This document shows positions 5,389 through 13,757 of a stretch of 16,392 nucleotides of DNA, piece after piece. Position 1 is the stretch's first letter. Every line of letters starts with the position of its first letter. The notes beneath the pieces were generated by a model, which searched no databases, was not told the origin of the DNA, and was given only the letters and a program-made list of their open reading frames with translations. A program made the position numbers and the translations under genes. The stretch is from Candidatus Pacearchaeota archaeon (GTDB taxonomy: Archaea > Nanoarchaeota > Nanoarchaeia > Pacearchaeales > GW2011-AR1): positions 28,576 to 44,967 of the forward strand of contig NZAS01000011.1 of the NCBI GenBank assembly GCA_002686195.1, in the 5' to 3' direction.

Positions 5389-7095
5389 CTAACGTGTTGG
5401 GTATTGCCCGCCCCGGCCATAATAATATTGATCAGATGAACTTCCTGGAGAGGCTTGGAGTGACTCCTCTTCTGTTGATGATTTAGAATATTCATCCAAC
5501 CATCTTGCTAGGTCATCCTTAGAGCTTTCGTCTAGATCTGCTGGATCAACCGTTTCTTGCCAATCCCATGAATCATATGAACTATGGTCATCTGGCGTCG
5601 GGTGACAGCTAGGACAGGGATCTGCTGCAGGCCAATTCTCGAAAGCTTCTTGCTCTGTAGCAATCCATTCAGGCCCGCTTGTTTTTGCCCACGCTATTAG
5701 CTCCTCCCTTAAAGAATGTACCCTTTGTTGAGTTGGGAACCAACCTGGAATACAGCAGCTCATTTCCTCACCTGGCGATAATCCAGTAGAATGATGAGGC
5801 TTTCCCTTCTTCCAGCTCTCATGATCAAGAATCCCGCTAAGGCTTTGCGGCATTTGCTCTCTCATTTTAATTAATTTTCTAGTAAACGCCTCCTCATCAT
5901 CACCTGGATTATACCATGGTATGAAGGAAAGCTGTCTAATATCTCTAAGCTCTTTTACGTCATCCATTAAAAATCTTGCAAAAACGCTCCACGTCCATAA
6001 GCACGTCGAGCAATCATCAAACTCATCTTTGGGGCGGACAAAGCGAAACACCTCCCAGCCCATCCATGCAGCTGTGGCCATTCTTCCGGCCCATACCAAG
6101 GCAGGCCCCAGGGCAAGAGGCCCGATAGCCTCCTTTCTGATCATTTCATCAATATAATTAGCCTCTCTATAATAACCTTTGTTATCCATATGAGTTGATA
6201 GTTTTATTAATTCGTTAATCACAGCTCCTCCTTTGTATCTTTTTAAATTAAATTGATTGGAGTAATAATCCTCATAATCTTCAGGCATCATATAAATTGA
6301 ATCATAATTTCTCGAATCCTCATTAGGTTCTACATAAACATCTGTATCTATACTTGTATCTGTATCTGAGTCTGCACCGTCATCCATATCTGTATCTGTA
6401 TCTTCATCAAAATCAATGTCTGTGCCTGATTCTTCTGGTCTATGCTCATACCCTTCTGATTGAGTATCAGCACCTGTTGCTGCTTCTGGATTATTGCGAA
6501 CCCAATCGGCAGCTGCAACAAAACTTATATATTTATCGCTTTCAATATACTCCTGAAGCTCTTTGTGTAATAGGTTTATCATCTGAGAAGAGGGTACCCA
6601 TCCTCGATGGCAACAAGGCCTCCAAACATCATCCCACCCAGGCTCTAAAACCCACAGCGTCCCGTGTCCTCCTGCCTCTTGTCCTCGCGGGGGCCCTTCG
6701 CCAATCCATCTTATATTATGCTCTGCAACTATTTCTTTGTCCCACTTTGGATTATTAATTATATTAAAAAGAGCTTGAGGAAAGCCGTTTTCTTGATGAT
6801 AATCATCAACTTCTTTGTATATCTCAGAAAACACTAAATTTGGCCAATTGCAAGACTTGCAATCATCTCCGGCAGCTGTAGAAGAAGGCCCTAAAATTTC
6901 CCACAAAAATAATGCAGTACTAACGGGGCCAGCAACAGGAGCTACCCGTTTTCCTGCAGCCTTAAGCCATTCAGCTATTTTTGCGGCAGTTGCATGTTGA
7001 GCATTCTTCTTAATCATCTCATCTAAATAATTGGCCTGTCTATAATTACCATTATCATCCAAATGATTTGCTAATTTTATAAGTTCATTTATCAT
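5389..7095 (-). CDS. Two paralogous tagged genes fused in one frame, 568 codons
   Basis: The first half starts at the ATG at 7095. Its tag is at 1-30 (INELIKLANHLD, DNGNY, RQANYLDEMIKK), then a hydrophobic segment (about 51-70), DDCKSCNW (77-84), CCHRGWVP (161-168), and an Asp/Thr-rich acidic run (about 224-256). The second half begins at residue 292 with a second full tag (VINELIKLSTHMD). It has a hydrophobic segment (about 327-352), DDCSTCLW (360-367), CCIPGWFP (447-454), a CPSC pair (494-497) and a low-complexity tail. Aligned motifs show the halves are tandem duplicates. At the junction the codons for KGGA spell AGGAGGAGCT before GTG, a complete ribosome site and start for the second half. 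So a stop has probably been lost between two genes, or internal initiation gives a separate 277-residue product. The Cys motifs could bind metal or form disulfides. The start overlaps the Smr gene by 11 bases. Confidence 0.88.
   Translation of the reverse strand: MINELIKLANHLDDNGNYRQANYLDEMIKKNAQHATAAKIAEWLKAAGKRVAPVAGPVSTALFLWEILGPSSTAAGDDCKSCNWPNLVFSEIYKEVDDYHQENGFPQALFNIINNPKWDKEIVAEHNIRWIGEGPPRGQEAGGHGTLWVLEPGWDDVWRPCCHRGWVPSSQMINLLHKELQEYIESDKYISFVAAADWVRNNPEAATGADTQSEGYEHRPEESGTDIDFDEDTDTDMDDGADSDTDTSIDTDVYVEPNEDSRNYDSIYMMPEDYEDYYSNQFNLKRYKGGAVINELIKLSTHMDNKGYYREANYIDEMIRKEAIGPLALGPALVWAGRMATAAWMGWEVFRFVRPKDEFDDCSTCLWTWSVFARFLMDDVKELRDIRQLSFIPWYNPGDDEEAFTRKLIKMREQMPQSLSGILDHESWKKGKPHHSTGLSPGEEMSCCIPGWFPTQQRVHSLREELIAWAKTSGPEWIATEQEAFENWPAADPCPSCHPTPDDHSSYDSWDWQETVDPADLDESSKDDLARWLDEYSKSSTEEESLQASPGSSSDQYYYGRGGQYPTR
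6220..6232 (-). promoter_or_regulatory. Internal ribosome site and GTG start within the 568-codon frame
   Basis: AGGAGG (6232-6227) is followed by AGCT and GTG (6222-6220). The GTG is the first codon of a complete second tag and matches the GTG start of the 3945-4514 gene. A consensus ribosome site at exactly the predicted gene boundary is unlikely by chance. It implies independent translation of a 277-residue protein ending at 5389. Confidence 0.75.
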
Positions 7096-7342
7096 TTATC
7101 TTATTTTCCACAATTACTAAGCATCCCAAGTTATACCAACTTTCAAAATAATAATATAACTCATGCTTATCAAGAATATTAGCAGTCAATGCTTTCATTT
7201 CTGAACTATTTCCTGTAATTATTTTAAATGGAGACTCTTCCGTTAAAACAAACAAGTCTACGGCATCTTTTGCTTCAGGATATGTTAATCCATGCAAATC
7301 TAGAGTCTTTGTTCTGCGATTTCTTTTGCTTTTTTTGGGCAC
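7085..7342 (-). CDS. Stand-alone Smr (small MutS-related) domain protein, 85 aa
   Basis: After a basic N-terminus (PKKSKRNRRTK) the sequence TLDLHGLTYPEAKDAVDLFV carries the LDLHG signature that opens Smr domains, followed by the expected first helix, the central strand FKIITGNSSE and the closing strand GCLVIVE. Smr domains are found at the end of MutS2 and alone; members act as nucleases or nucleic-acid binders. Here the second signature, usually HGxG or TGxG, reads TGNS, so activity is uncertain. I chose the GTG at 7342, which has AAGGA seven bases upstream, over the TTG at 7360, which has no ribosome site. It has no tag, overlaps the next gene by 11 bases and is the first gene after the divergent region, so it probably heads the operon. 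Confidence 0.82.
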   Translation of the reverse strand: MPKKSKRNRRTKTLDLHGLTYPEAKDAVDLFVLTEESPFKIITGNSSEMKALTANILDKHELYYYFESWYNLGCLVIVENKINDK

Positions 7343-7432
7343 CTTGGTTTCCTTACACAATTTATCTTTAATATTAATAAATATAGGAATATGATATAGC
7401 TCTGTCGGGCTATAGCTAAAAGGAGCAATAAA
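7343..7432. promoter_or_regulatory. Divergent intergenic region between Smr gene and plus-strand gene
   Basis: These 90 bases separate the two oppositely oriented gene starts and must hold the plus-strand promoter and probably a minus-strand one. They are AT-rich with several TATAAT-like hexamers (for example TATGAT at 7390-7395), but I find no convincing -35/-10 pair on either strand. TATAGC (7395-7400) and GCTATA (7409-7414) form a 6-bp inverted repeat, and TATAGCT is also directly repeated 16 bases apart (7395 and 7411), a possible operator. AAGGAG at 7420-7425 is the ribosome site for the plus-strand gene. Confidence 0.5.
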
Positions 7433-7843
7433 ATGCTAGAACTATTAAAGGAATTACTTAATCTTGTTTTACAGTTGGGCACTCAAGCCGGGGAGCTATT
7501 TGTCTTGGTGCTTGGATCAGCAACAAGCATGCTTATGCTGCTTCACACTGAAATGCCACGTCTGGAAGGCCTTCTTGTAGGTGTATTATTGGCTTGGCTG
7601 TTAGCTCGCAGAGGACGCCACCCATTGCTTAGGGCGTTGAGCGCACCATTAAAGCTTGTTGTGGATATTCTTGATCTCATTTGGGATCAATGTATCGAGT
7701 TTCTTCAAGATGTATGGGGAACAGCAATGAGCTGGACTAAAGGGTTGCTTGGCTGGGCAAGAGATAAAGTTAAAGGCGCTTGGGGCATGCTCATGGGCGG
7801 ATTAACAAGCCTTAAGAATAAGTTGAGCAGAAAATCTAAGTAA
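7433..7843 (+). CDS. Small membrane protein, only plus-strand gene, 136 aa
   Basis: The ATG at 7433 follows AAGGAG with a seven-base spacer, and a strong terminator lies 28 bases after the stop, so this is a one-gene transcript. The protein is Leu-rich. There is an amphipathic N-terminal helix (1-18), a probable membrane segment at about 22-37 (LFVLVLGSATSMLMLL) and another at about 46-58 (GLLVGVLLAWLL) ending in ARRGRH. Two or three amphipathic helices follow (about 64-120) with several Trp, and a Lys-rich tail (SLKNKLSRKSK). Hydrophobic segments followed by a positively charged tail suit a holin-like or membrane-associated virion protein, but no family is recognisable. It lacks the tag. Separate transcription against the direction of everything else suggests different timing or a need for its own dose. 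Confidence 0.88.
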   Translation: MLELLKELLNLVLQLGTQAGELFVLVLGSATSMLMLLHTEMPRLEGLLVGVLLAWLLARRGRHPLLRALSAPLKLVVDILDLIWDQCIEFLQDVWGTAMSWTKGLLGWARDKVKGAWGMLMGGLTSLKNKLSRKSK

Positions 7844-7871
7844 ATAACAACTATTAAGCAAACAAAAGTTT

Positions 7872-7900
7872 AAAGACGGGACATTTGTCCCGTCTTTTTT
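7872..7900. terminator. Strong hairpin terminator between convergent genes
   Basis: Arms AAAGACGGGACA (7872-7883) and TGTCCCGTCTTT (7886-7897) are perfectly complementary over 12 bp and are followed on the plus strand by further T residues to 7900. It ends the plus-strand gene at 7843. The same hairpin lies 12 bases past the stop of the giant minus-strand gene at 7912. There its 3' side reads TTTAAAC, so it probably works in both directions but better on the plus strand. Confidence 0.92.
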
Positions 7901-7911
7901 GTTTAAATTAT

Positions 7912-10900
7912 TTAATTATCTACCCTGGCGATAAACATTGGCGCATCTTTTTCTATTTTGCCCAACACAGTTATGCCAAATCTCTTTTCCCTTGCTGGGT
8001 TCGGCCTATCTCCGCTCATTAATAATCGATGAGTATCGGACAGTGCATCAAAAGCAATATACTGATACTTAGAGTCTCTCACTTCTTTCAGCAGTCCTTC
8101 TATTATCTTTATGATCTTCATTCTATATGCTTTATCTATAAGGAAATTTGAAATATAAAAGATTTCACCATCCTTTGCCTTTTGAATCATATCTTCCGCA
8201 AAGGAATAGACATCTTGATCACATTCTGCTACAAAACATTCAAAGTCTTCTAAGTCAATGTTTTCATGTAATATTTCATCTTCATAAACCAGTTGATATC
8301 CATAGAGATATCCTTTAATTTTCTGGCTTTTATCATCAACGTAAGCAACCCCTGCAGCACCCGGTTGATCCATATCATCTAAAATATCTTCTGAGTCTTG
8401 AGCATGGTAGTTAGAAAAGTATCTTTGCTCCAACTCCTCCATTTCCTCTGCTTTATCACTGTCTATTCGCGAAGGAAGATTGCTTATTAATGCAGCCATT
8501 CTATAACTATGATTATCATTGTTATTTGAATATTTAGATAATATAGTTTGATAATGCAATTTACTTATCTTATCTTTTCTTTTCTTTTTAGCATCTACTT
8601 CTGGTATTTCAGGCAAATCAAATTTTGGATCTAATAAATTGATGCTGCTACTAGAACTCCAATCAGTTCGGCCTTGATATGTATACTTTGTTACAAAGTC
8701 TCTTGGGTCATGCCCTAGTCTTAAGGAACTAAATTCAGAATCATCTATTTTAGAAAAACGTTTTCCTATTGAAAAATATTTAACATCGTATGTATCTTTT
8801 ATTTTTTTAGCAAGCATGGCATAAAGCTTTTCTTTTGAATATCCTGTTGTTTCCCATATTTTGCCTGCCCAAGTCATATTGTGCTCTACATTGTCTAAAA
8901 TATATCCATTATCTGCAGGTACATAATGAAAATAACTTTGAGAGGCTAAGTTCCATCTTTTAACACCAGCTCTATCTTCTTTGAATATTTCCAATATAAC
9001 GACTCCAGCTAGTGGGTTAATGTAAGAGTCAATTGCTGCTTTTTCCCCAATCCCTCCAAGCCTTTGACAACAACCGGTTTCCGCTCCAATTTTAAAATGA
9101 CGTGGATCATAAGTTCTGAGAACTTTAAACCTAAAGTTTTTAGACTTGACTTCCCAATTTAATTTAAAAAGATTTTTATCCTTTGGTATAACGCGTCTAT
9201 TATATTCCTCAAGGGTTGAATATTCTTGTATGGCTGTTAAATCTGTATCTATTTCCTCAATAGATTGCCTAATAGATACCTGATTAGAAAGTGCCTCGCC
9301 CTCTAATCCTTCTAGGTTTGGACGGATTTTCATTCCAGATTTACAAACTCTATAAATATTTCTAAGCCTAGTGTAAAATCCACGAGAAAGCATTTTGTTT
9401 TTAGACAAAGTAGATATGACTTCTTTGTATTCTCTTTTTATTTTAGCTAATCCGCCAAACCTTGCCAACTTTGCACACATTGCAAAATACCTATCAACAG
9501 AAGCATTGGCTCCAAAATTTTTAAAGTTAGGATCTTCAAGCGTTCTAACAAAGAAGCTCATTGACAAGCCCACCCCTCTATTATGAGCATAGTCTGATAT
9601 TTTGTAAAGCTTTACAACCTTGTTCTTCAAACCACTAGTATCATTAAAGATAACTGGTATAAATTTTTTGAATTCATCATATCCAAAGTTTCGTTGATAT
9701 CTTCCTGTAGCATGGAATTCGTTGCGACATATTTTCATTATTTTTTCAAACATGTTGTAATTTGTAATATTTAATCTTTTTGCTATCAAAATAGCGGCAG
9801 CATGTGGAGGGTCCAGCGACCTTATTCCATTATAAGACTTTCCATAAAATTCTCTCGCTTGATCGACCGCCTCATCTACTACGCCAGGTATGCGCCCAGT
9901 CAAGGGATCTGTCTCACCATCAGAAAGAAGCAGGTGACCCATGGTTATGTCAACAGATTGAATCATTTGTCTTTCCCAATGCTTAACAAGCGGCTTAAGG
10001 GGAAGGTTTTTTGTTCCGAGAGTTTTGTTTAATTCTCTGTACTTTTTAGAAATACCTCTTGGCCCAACCCCTCCAAACGTCTGCATTCTATCTTTAAAAA
10101 TATTTAAATAAAATGCTGTGTATGCAATTGACTCTAACTGTTTAACGGCTGGCCCAAACATATTTTTTATATTTTCATTTTTTTGGTTTATTGTTTTAGC
10201 CCCATTAATGTAATCAGAATAATTTCTTTCAATCCTTTGCAAGGCCTCCTTAGGCCTTGTGGTGGGATCCTCCGTTCGCTCGGCGCGAGTAAGAGAGTAT
10301 GTTTCATCATACCACTGAAGCCAAAGTTCACGAAAATAGTCTTCGTCTACTTCTGGAAATAATGGATACTCTGTAAAAAGTTTATTAAAATTATTTAAAA
10401 TATAGGTTATGCTTTTTCTATCAATTGAAGCAGGTGAAAAGGACATCTCCTCTAATCCTTGGCTATAAGAGTTGTCGCTTAATTCGTCTTTAGGCTCAAG
10501 TAATTCTTCTTGTGAAAAATAAGGATCATTTTCAGAAAAAGAAGGAGCTGGCGCTTTGATTTTGTCATAAATTGATTCCATACTAAAACTATCTTTAAGG
10601 CTTCTTTCGAAGGCTGTATGTTCCTTCATAAAATATTTTAGCGTAATCTTTAGAGATCTCATCAAAGCCACGGCCACCTCGCCGCTGAAGCTGTGGCCTG
10701 GTGATAGATGGTCAGCAATTTCCTGCTTTGCATCAATGCTTGCGTCTATTTCAATGTTTTTATTTTCTTCGTCGTCTAAATCTATATTTCGCCGTCTTCG
10801 TTTAAATAATGATATATTTTTCTCTTTTAATATATAAATTAATTCTTTATATTCTTCAGAGATTCCAGAATTATCCACAAAAACAGAAGTTTCCCAGCTT

Positions 10901-13062
10901 GTATTAGATCCAAACTTTCTGGAAAAATGATCATGAAACTTATTTTTATTCCTTATATTATTTTTTATTTTATCAAAAATCATATCATTATGCACCGAAA
11001 AGCTTCGAAGAACCTCTTCATTACTTTGTCCTGAAATTTTTATTTTAGAATCATTTAATAATTCCTCTATCATGGTTGCTATTTCATTTTTAATAGAATG
11101 AGAATTGCTGCCTGTCATATTTTTAATAACTCCAAACACCACTTGTCTTTTAAAGTTATCTTGAACCACCCTGCTTATTTCGGGGTCTTTTATAATAAAT
11201 TTTGGATAAATTGATATACTTTGATAATTCTTTATTCCATCTTTATTGAACTCTGTCCAATTATTAAAAATTTGATCTATTCCTTTTTTAGATATGGACA
11301 TCACATTATATTCTCTGGTCTTTCTCCGCTCTGTGGTAGGGCCTCGGCCCGACGTAAAAGCAGGATCAAGCTCTGGTGACGCAATCCTCCAAAGATCTTC
11401 TTCGTTAAATCCTGTCATTTCCAAAACTAGTTTTTTATGAATATCTACTGAAATCTGTGTAATAATAGGCTTAAATGTTTGATCTCTAACATTTCTTAAT
11501 GTTCTATTGATTATTGTTAAAATTAAAGATGCAAAATTATTTACAACTTCATACATTTTAATTTTATTATGAAATAATGCATCAATATCAAACATACTAA
11601 GACTGCGATCTTCTCCTTCTTCGCGACTGCCTCCGTAGTGAGACTGAATAAAGGCACCTTTGTGTTCGGTTCTGTAATAAGAACTCCTAGAGGCGTCATC
11701 AACTTCGCCTTCTAAAGAGTTTATAACTTTTTGATAAATAATATCAAGCTGATCTTTATAGTGTCTTTCAATATAAAGAATAACTTCTTTATTATAAAAG
11801 CTAGTTTCACTAAAGCGATTATCAATCTCTTTGTCCAACATCCGGTTCAATCTTTTTAGAAAGCGAAGACCTCGCTTATATGACTCTATGGCCTTATCTA
11901 TCGATTCTTCATATCTTTCTAGATCATCTTTTTTGCTTTTTGCCCACTCGCTTGGACGGGCAACATTCTGCCTCCATCCTCCTAAATATTCAGCTTGTGG
12001 AGATTTCTCCATATAGTCTTTAAATGATTCGGGATCATCTAACCACTGTTCTTCTTTTATTGAAAAAAACAATAAATCACTTCTGCGTGAATTATAATAA
12101 TGGCCTTCACCAGTGCTTGCCCCAAAGATGGTATATCCTGCCGAGCCCGACAAAACTCTATATGAATTATAATAAACTCTATATTTTAAATCTTCTATAT
12201 ATTGATCAAGCTTTGTAAATGATTCAGGATTTACAGGAGGAGGCTCCGGAGGCATGTCATCTTTAGCCTCTCCTATGAGTTGGTTTAGCTCACCAACCTT
12301 TAACTCTGCAGACTTATAGGCCTCTCGCAACTCTCCTTGCAACTTATTATATAATTCTGGGCTTATGTTTACATCTATCTTAATCTTATCAGGATCTTCC
12401 GGTCGCTTCAGCTCTTTGTCTATAATTCTTTGCATCTCCCAGGTAATTTCATTATCTGGTATATCCCGGTCGCCATAATAAGGCCTATTCTCTCTTATTC
12501 TTTCAATAAGCTTTTCTTTTGGATATTCTTCTCGAAGTTTTTTAACTTTTCCAGAATATTCTTCTTTATATTTTTTGGCTTTCTCGCGAGCTCTTTCTGT
12601 CTCCTCTGGATCAGGCAGAAATCGTATATCTGGATCAACTCCCTGCATTCTTACTTGCTTCGGAGATATACTTTGCGGAAGCTCAGCATTTAACTCTGGG
12701 TATGCCTGTCGATAATTTCTTGTTTGATGCTCAAAAGAATAAGGATCTGTTGATATTTTTAAAACCTCATCTATAATATCTTGCTTGCTTCTTCCAAGGT
12801 GTTCTCTCAATAAAATATTAATTATTTTTTTTCTTGGTTCAACCTGATAACTTGGAATAAGTATAGCCTCAAAATCAATATCATCAAGATTAAATCGATC
12901 CGCCTCCCCTTCAAAGCTTTCTTCGTTAGAGGGCTCTTTCTCTGGTTCAAAAATATCCAATTGTTGGGCCGCAGCCAAGGCCAAAATTTCATCAGCTTCT
13001 TTCAGAAAACCCATTGACGCCATTTCTGTAGCCAATTCAGATATTTTTGATACATTACTCAC
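7912..13062 (-). CDS. Giant tagged multidomain protein with C-terminal GNAT-like domain, 1716 aa
   Basis: The GTG at 13062 overlaps the upstream gene by eight bases and has AAGGTGG nine bases before it. A divergent tag is at about 5-30 (ISELATEMAS, MGFL, KEADEILALAAA). Residues about 30-1300 are charged, mostly helical and unrecognised, with Lys/Glu/Asp-rich and Pro-rich stretches. Around 1312-1395 is a compact conserved-looking domain: FKVL, GAETGCCQRLGG (Cys 1331 and 1332), DSYI, then strands GVVILEIF, SQSYFHYV and YILDNVEHN (DNVE at 1390-1393). Residues about 1568-1716 look like a degenerate GNAT acetyltransferase fold: GVAYVDDKSQKIKGYLYGYQL, then FYISNFLIDKAYRMKIIKII with a following helix, then IAFDAL and FGITVLG. 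The acetyl-CoA loop motif is not well kept, so activity is doubtful. Other options are a virion-borne polyprotein or scaffold. It is the last gene of its operon. Confidence 0.9.
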   Translation of the reverse strand: MSNVSKISELATEMASMGFLKEADEILALAAAQQLDIFEPEKEPSNEESFEGEADRFNLDDIDFEAILIPSYQVEPRKKIINILLREHLGRSKQDIIDEVLKISTDPYSFEHQTRNYRQAYPELNAELPQSISPKQVRMQGVDPDIRFLPDPEETERAREKAKKYKEEYSGKVKKLREEYPKEKLIERIRENRPYYGDRDIPDNEITWEMQRIIDKELKRPEDPDKIKIDVNISPELYNKLQGELREAYKSAELKVGELNQLIGEAKDDMPPEPPPVNPESFTKLDQYIEDLKYRVYYNSYRVLSGSAGYTIFGASTGEGHYYNSRRSDLLFFSIKEEQWLDDPESFKDYMEKSPQAEYLGGWRQNVARPSEWAKSKKDDLERYEESIDKAIESYKRGLRFLKRLNRMLDKEIDNRFSETSFYNKEVILYIERHYKDQLDIIYQKVINSLEGEVDDASRSSYYRTEHKGAFIQSHYGGSREEGEDRSLSMFDIDALFHNKIKMYEVVNNFASLILTIINRTLRNVRDQTFKPIITQISVDIHKKLVLEMTGFNEEDLWRIASPELDPAFTSGRGPTTERRKTREYNVMSISKKGIDQIFNNWTEFNKDGIKNYQSISIYPKFIIKDPEISRVVQDNFKRQVVFGVIKNMTGSNSHSIKNEIATMIEELLNDSKIKISGQSNEEVLRSFSVHNDMIFDKIKNNIRNKNKFHDHFSRKFGSNTSWETSVFVDNSGISEEYKELIYILKEKNISLFKRRRRNIDLDDEENKNIEIDASIDAKQEIADHLSPGHSFSGEVAVALMRSLKITLKYFMKEHTAFERSLKDSFSMESIYDKIKAPAPSFSENDPYFSQEELLEPKDELSDNSYSQGLEEMSFSPASIDRKSITYILNNFNKLFTEYPLFPEVDEDYFRELWLQWYDETYSLTRAERTEDPTTRPKEALQRIERNYSDYINGAKTINQKNENIKNMFGPAVKQLESIAYTAFYLNIFKDRMQTFGGVGPRGISKKYRELNKTLGTKNLPLKPLVKHWERQMIQSVDITMGHLLLSDGETDPLTGRIPGVVDEAVDQAREFYGKSYNGIRSLDPPHAAAILIAKRLNITNYNMFEKIMKICRNEFHATGRYQRNFGYDEFKKFIPVIFNDTSGLKNKVVKLYKISDYAHNRGVGLSMSFFVRTLEDPNFKNFGANASVDRYFAMCAKLARFGGLAKIKREYKEVISTLSKNKMLSRGFYTRLRNIYRVCKSGMKIRPNLEGLEGEALSNQVSIRQSIEEIDTDLTAIQEYSTLEEYNRRVIPKDKNLFKLNWEVKSKNFRFKVLRTYDPRHFKIGAETGCCQRLGGIGEKAAIDSYINPLAGVVILEIFKEDRAGVKRWNLASQSYFHYVPADNGYILDNVEHNMTWAGKIWETTGYSKEKLYAMLAKKIKDTYDVKYFSIGKRFSKIDDSEFSSLRLGHDPRDFVTKYTYQGRTDWSSSSSINLLDPKFDLPEIPEVDAKKKRKDKISKLHYQTILSKYSNNNDNHSYRMAALISNLPSRIDSDKAEEMEELEQRYFSNYHAQDSEDILDDMDQPGAAGVAYVDDKSQKIKGYLYGYQLVYEDEILHENIDLEDFECFVAECDQDVYSFAEDMIQKAKDGEIFYISNFLIDKAYRMKIIKIIEGLLKEVRDSKYQYIAFDALSDTHRLLMSGDRPNPAREKRFGITVLGKIEKDAPMFIARVDN

Positions 13063-13738
13063 TTAAGGTTGCCACCTTTGCGTAATCAAAGCCAATAGCA
13101 ATGGCGTCAGCAACTGTTCTTACAGAGTCTGTTTTTTCAGAGGGGGTCGTGGAGGATGGCGCGATTGGAGGACCCGGGAAAAACGTCCACACTATAAGGC
13201 CATCTTCTCCTGGTCCTAATAAAATTACAGTGAAATCTTTTTCTGTTAATTCTCTTGACACATTTGATTCGTCTACTAATGCGGTTACAAAAGGTTTTTC
13301 TCCCTTGTGCCCTAATACCATTTTAATAGGAACCTCTGAGTCTAAATTTTTTAACTCAACCAGTCCAAAAGTTCCGGGTATATTCGCTTCATACCCTTGA
13401 GCAGGAGCCTTGATGTCTTCATGACCGAAAGGCTGCCAAACAGCGGCTTTTAAACTATCCGAAGTTTGAGCCTCTAAAAAGACAGACCCTTCAGCCTCAT
13501 CGCCAGGATTTCTAGTTAAAAAGGTAGCTTCATAGTGAGGCATCCCAATTGATCTCTCTATAGCATCAGAAACAATCTGAGAAGAATTAGACGACTCAAG
13601 CTCTTCCGGCTCAATAAAATTTTCATCATCAAAATTATCTTCAGCAAATTTTAAAATTATACTATCTAATTTATCCGCTTCCACTCTTAAGCTTCTCTTG
13701 TCCAATTCGTTTGCTATTTTAATTAATTCTTTTAACAT
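13055..13738 (-). CDS. Tagged hypothetical protein, 227 aa
   Basis: Tag at 1-30 (LKELIKIANELD, KRSLR, VEADKLDSIILK), followed by an acidic linker (about 33-55). The rest (about 57-227) is probably one alpha/beta domain. It has an N-terminal helix (SQIVSDAIERSIG), strands HYEATFLTRNP, GSVFLEAQ, TFGLVELKN and IKMVLGHKGEKPFVTALV, and a conspicuous run FTVILLGPGEDGLIVWTFFP then GPPIAPS. The WTFFPGPP element looks like a conserved loop, and the hydrophobic strand before it looks like the core of an enzyme or toxin fold, but I cannot name the family. The ATG at 13738 has no ribosome site: the 16 bases between it and the upstream stop are only TAATA repeats. Its stop overlaps the giant gene's start by eight bases. 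Confidence 0.9.
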   Translation of the reverse strand: MLKELIKIANELDKRSLRVEADKLDSIILKFAEDNFDDENFIEPEELESSNSSQIVSDAIERSIGMPHYEATFLTRNPGDEAEGSVFLEAQTSDSLKAAVWQPFGHEDIKAPAQGYEANIPGTFGLVELKNLDSEVPIKMVLGHKGEKPFVTALVDESNVSRELTEKDFTVILLGPGEDGLIVWTFFPGPPIAPSSTTPSEKTDSVRTVADAIAIGFDYAKVATLSE

Positions 13739-13757
13739 ATTATATTATATTATATTA
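13739..13757 (-). repeat. TAATA pentamer run directly before a start codon
   Basis: On the minus strand, from the TAA stop of the 475-residue gene to the ATG at 13738, the sequence is a pure run of TAATA pentamers. It creates overlapping TATAAT hexamers next to the start and leaves no room for a ribosome site. It may be a -10 element for a near-leaderless transcript, an unstructured loading site for a coupled ribosome, or simple slippage. Confidence 0.7.

Noticed and set aside
7300..7482. 60-codon minus-strand frame overlapping the Smr gene and the divergent region
   Set aside because: It runs across the plus-strand gene's start, has no ribosome site, and its C-terminal part is the Smr gene's basic N-terminus in another frame.
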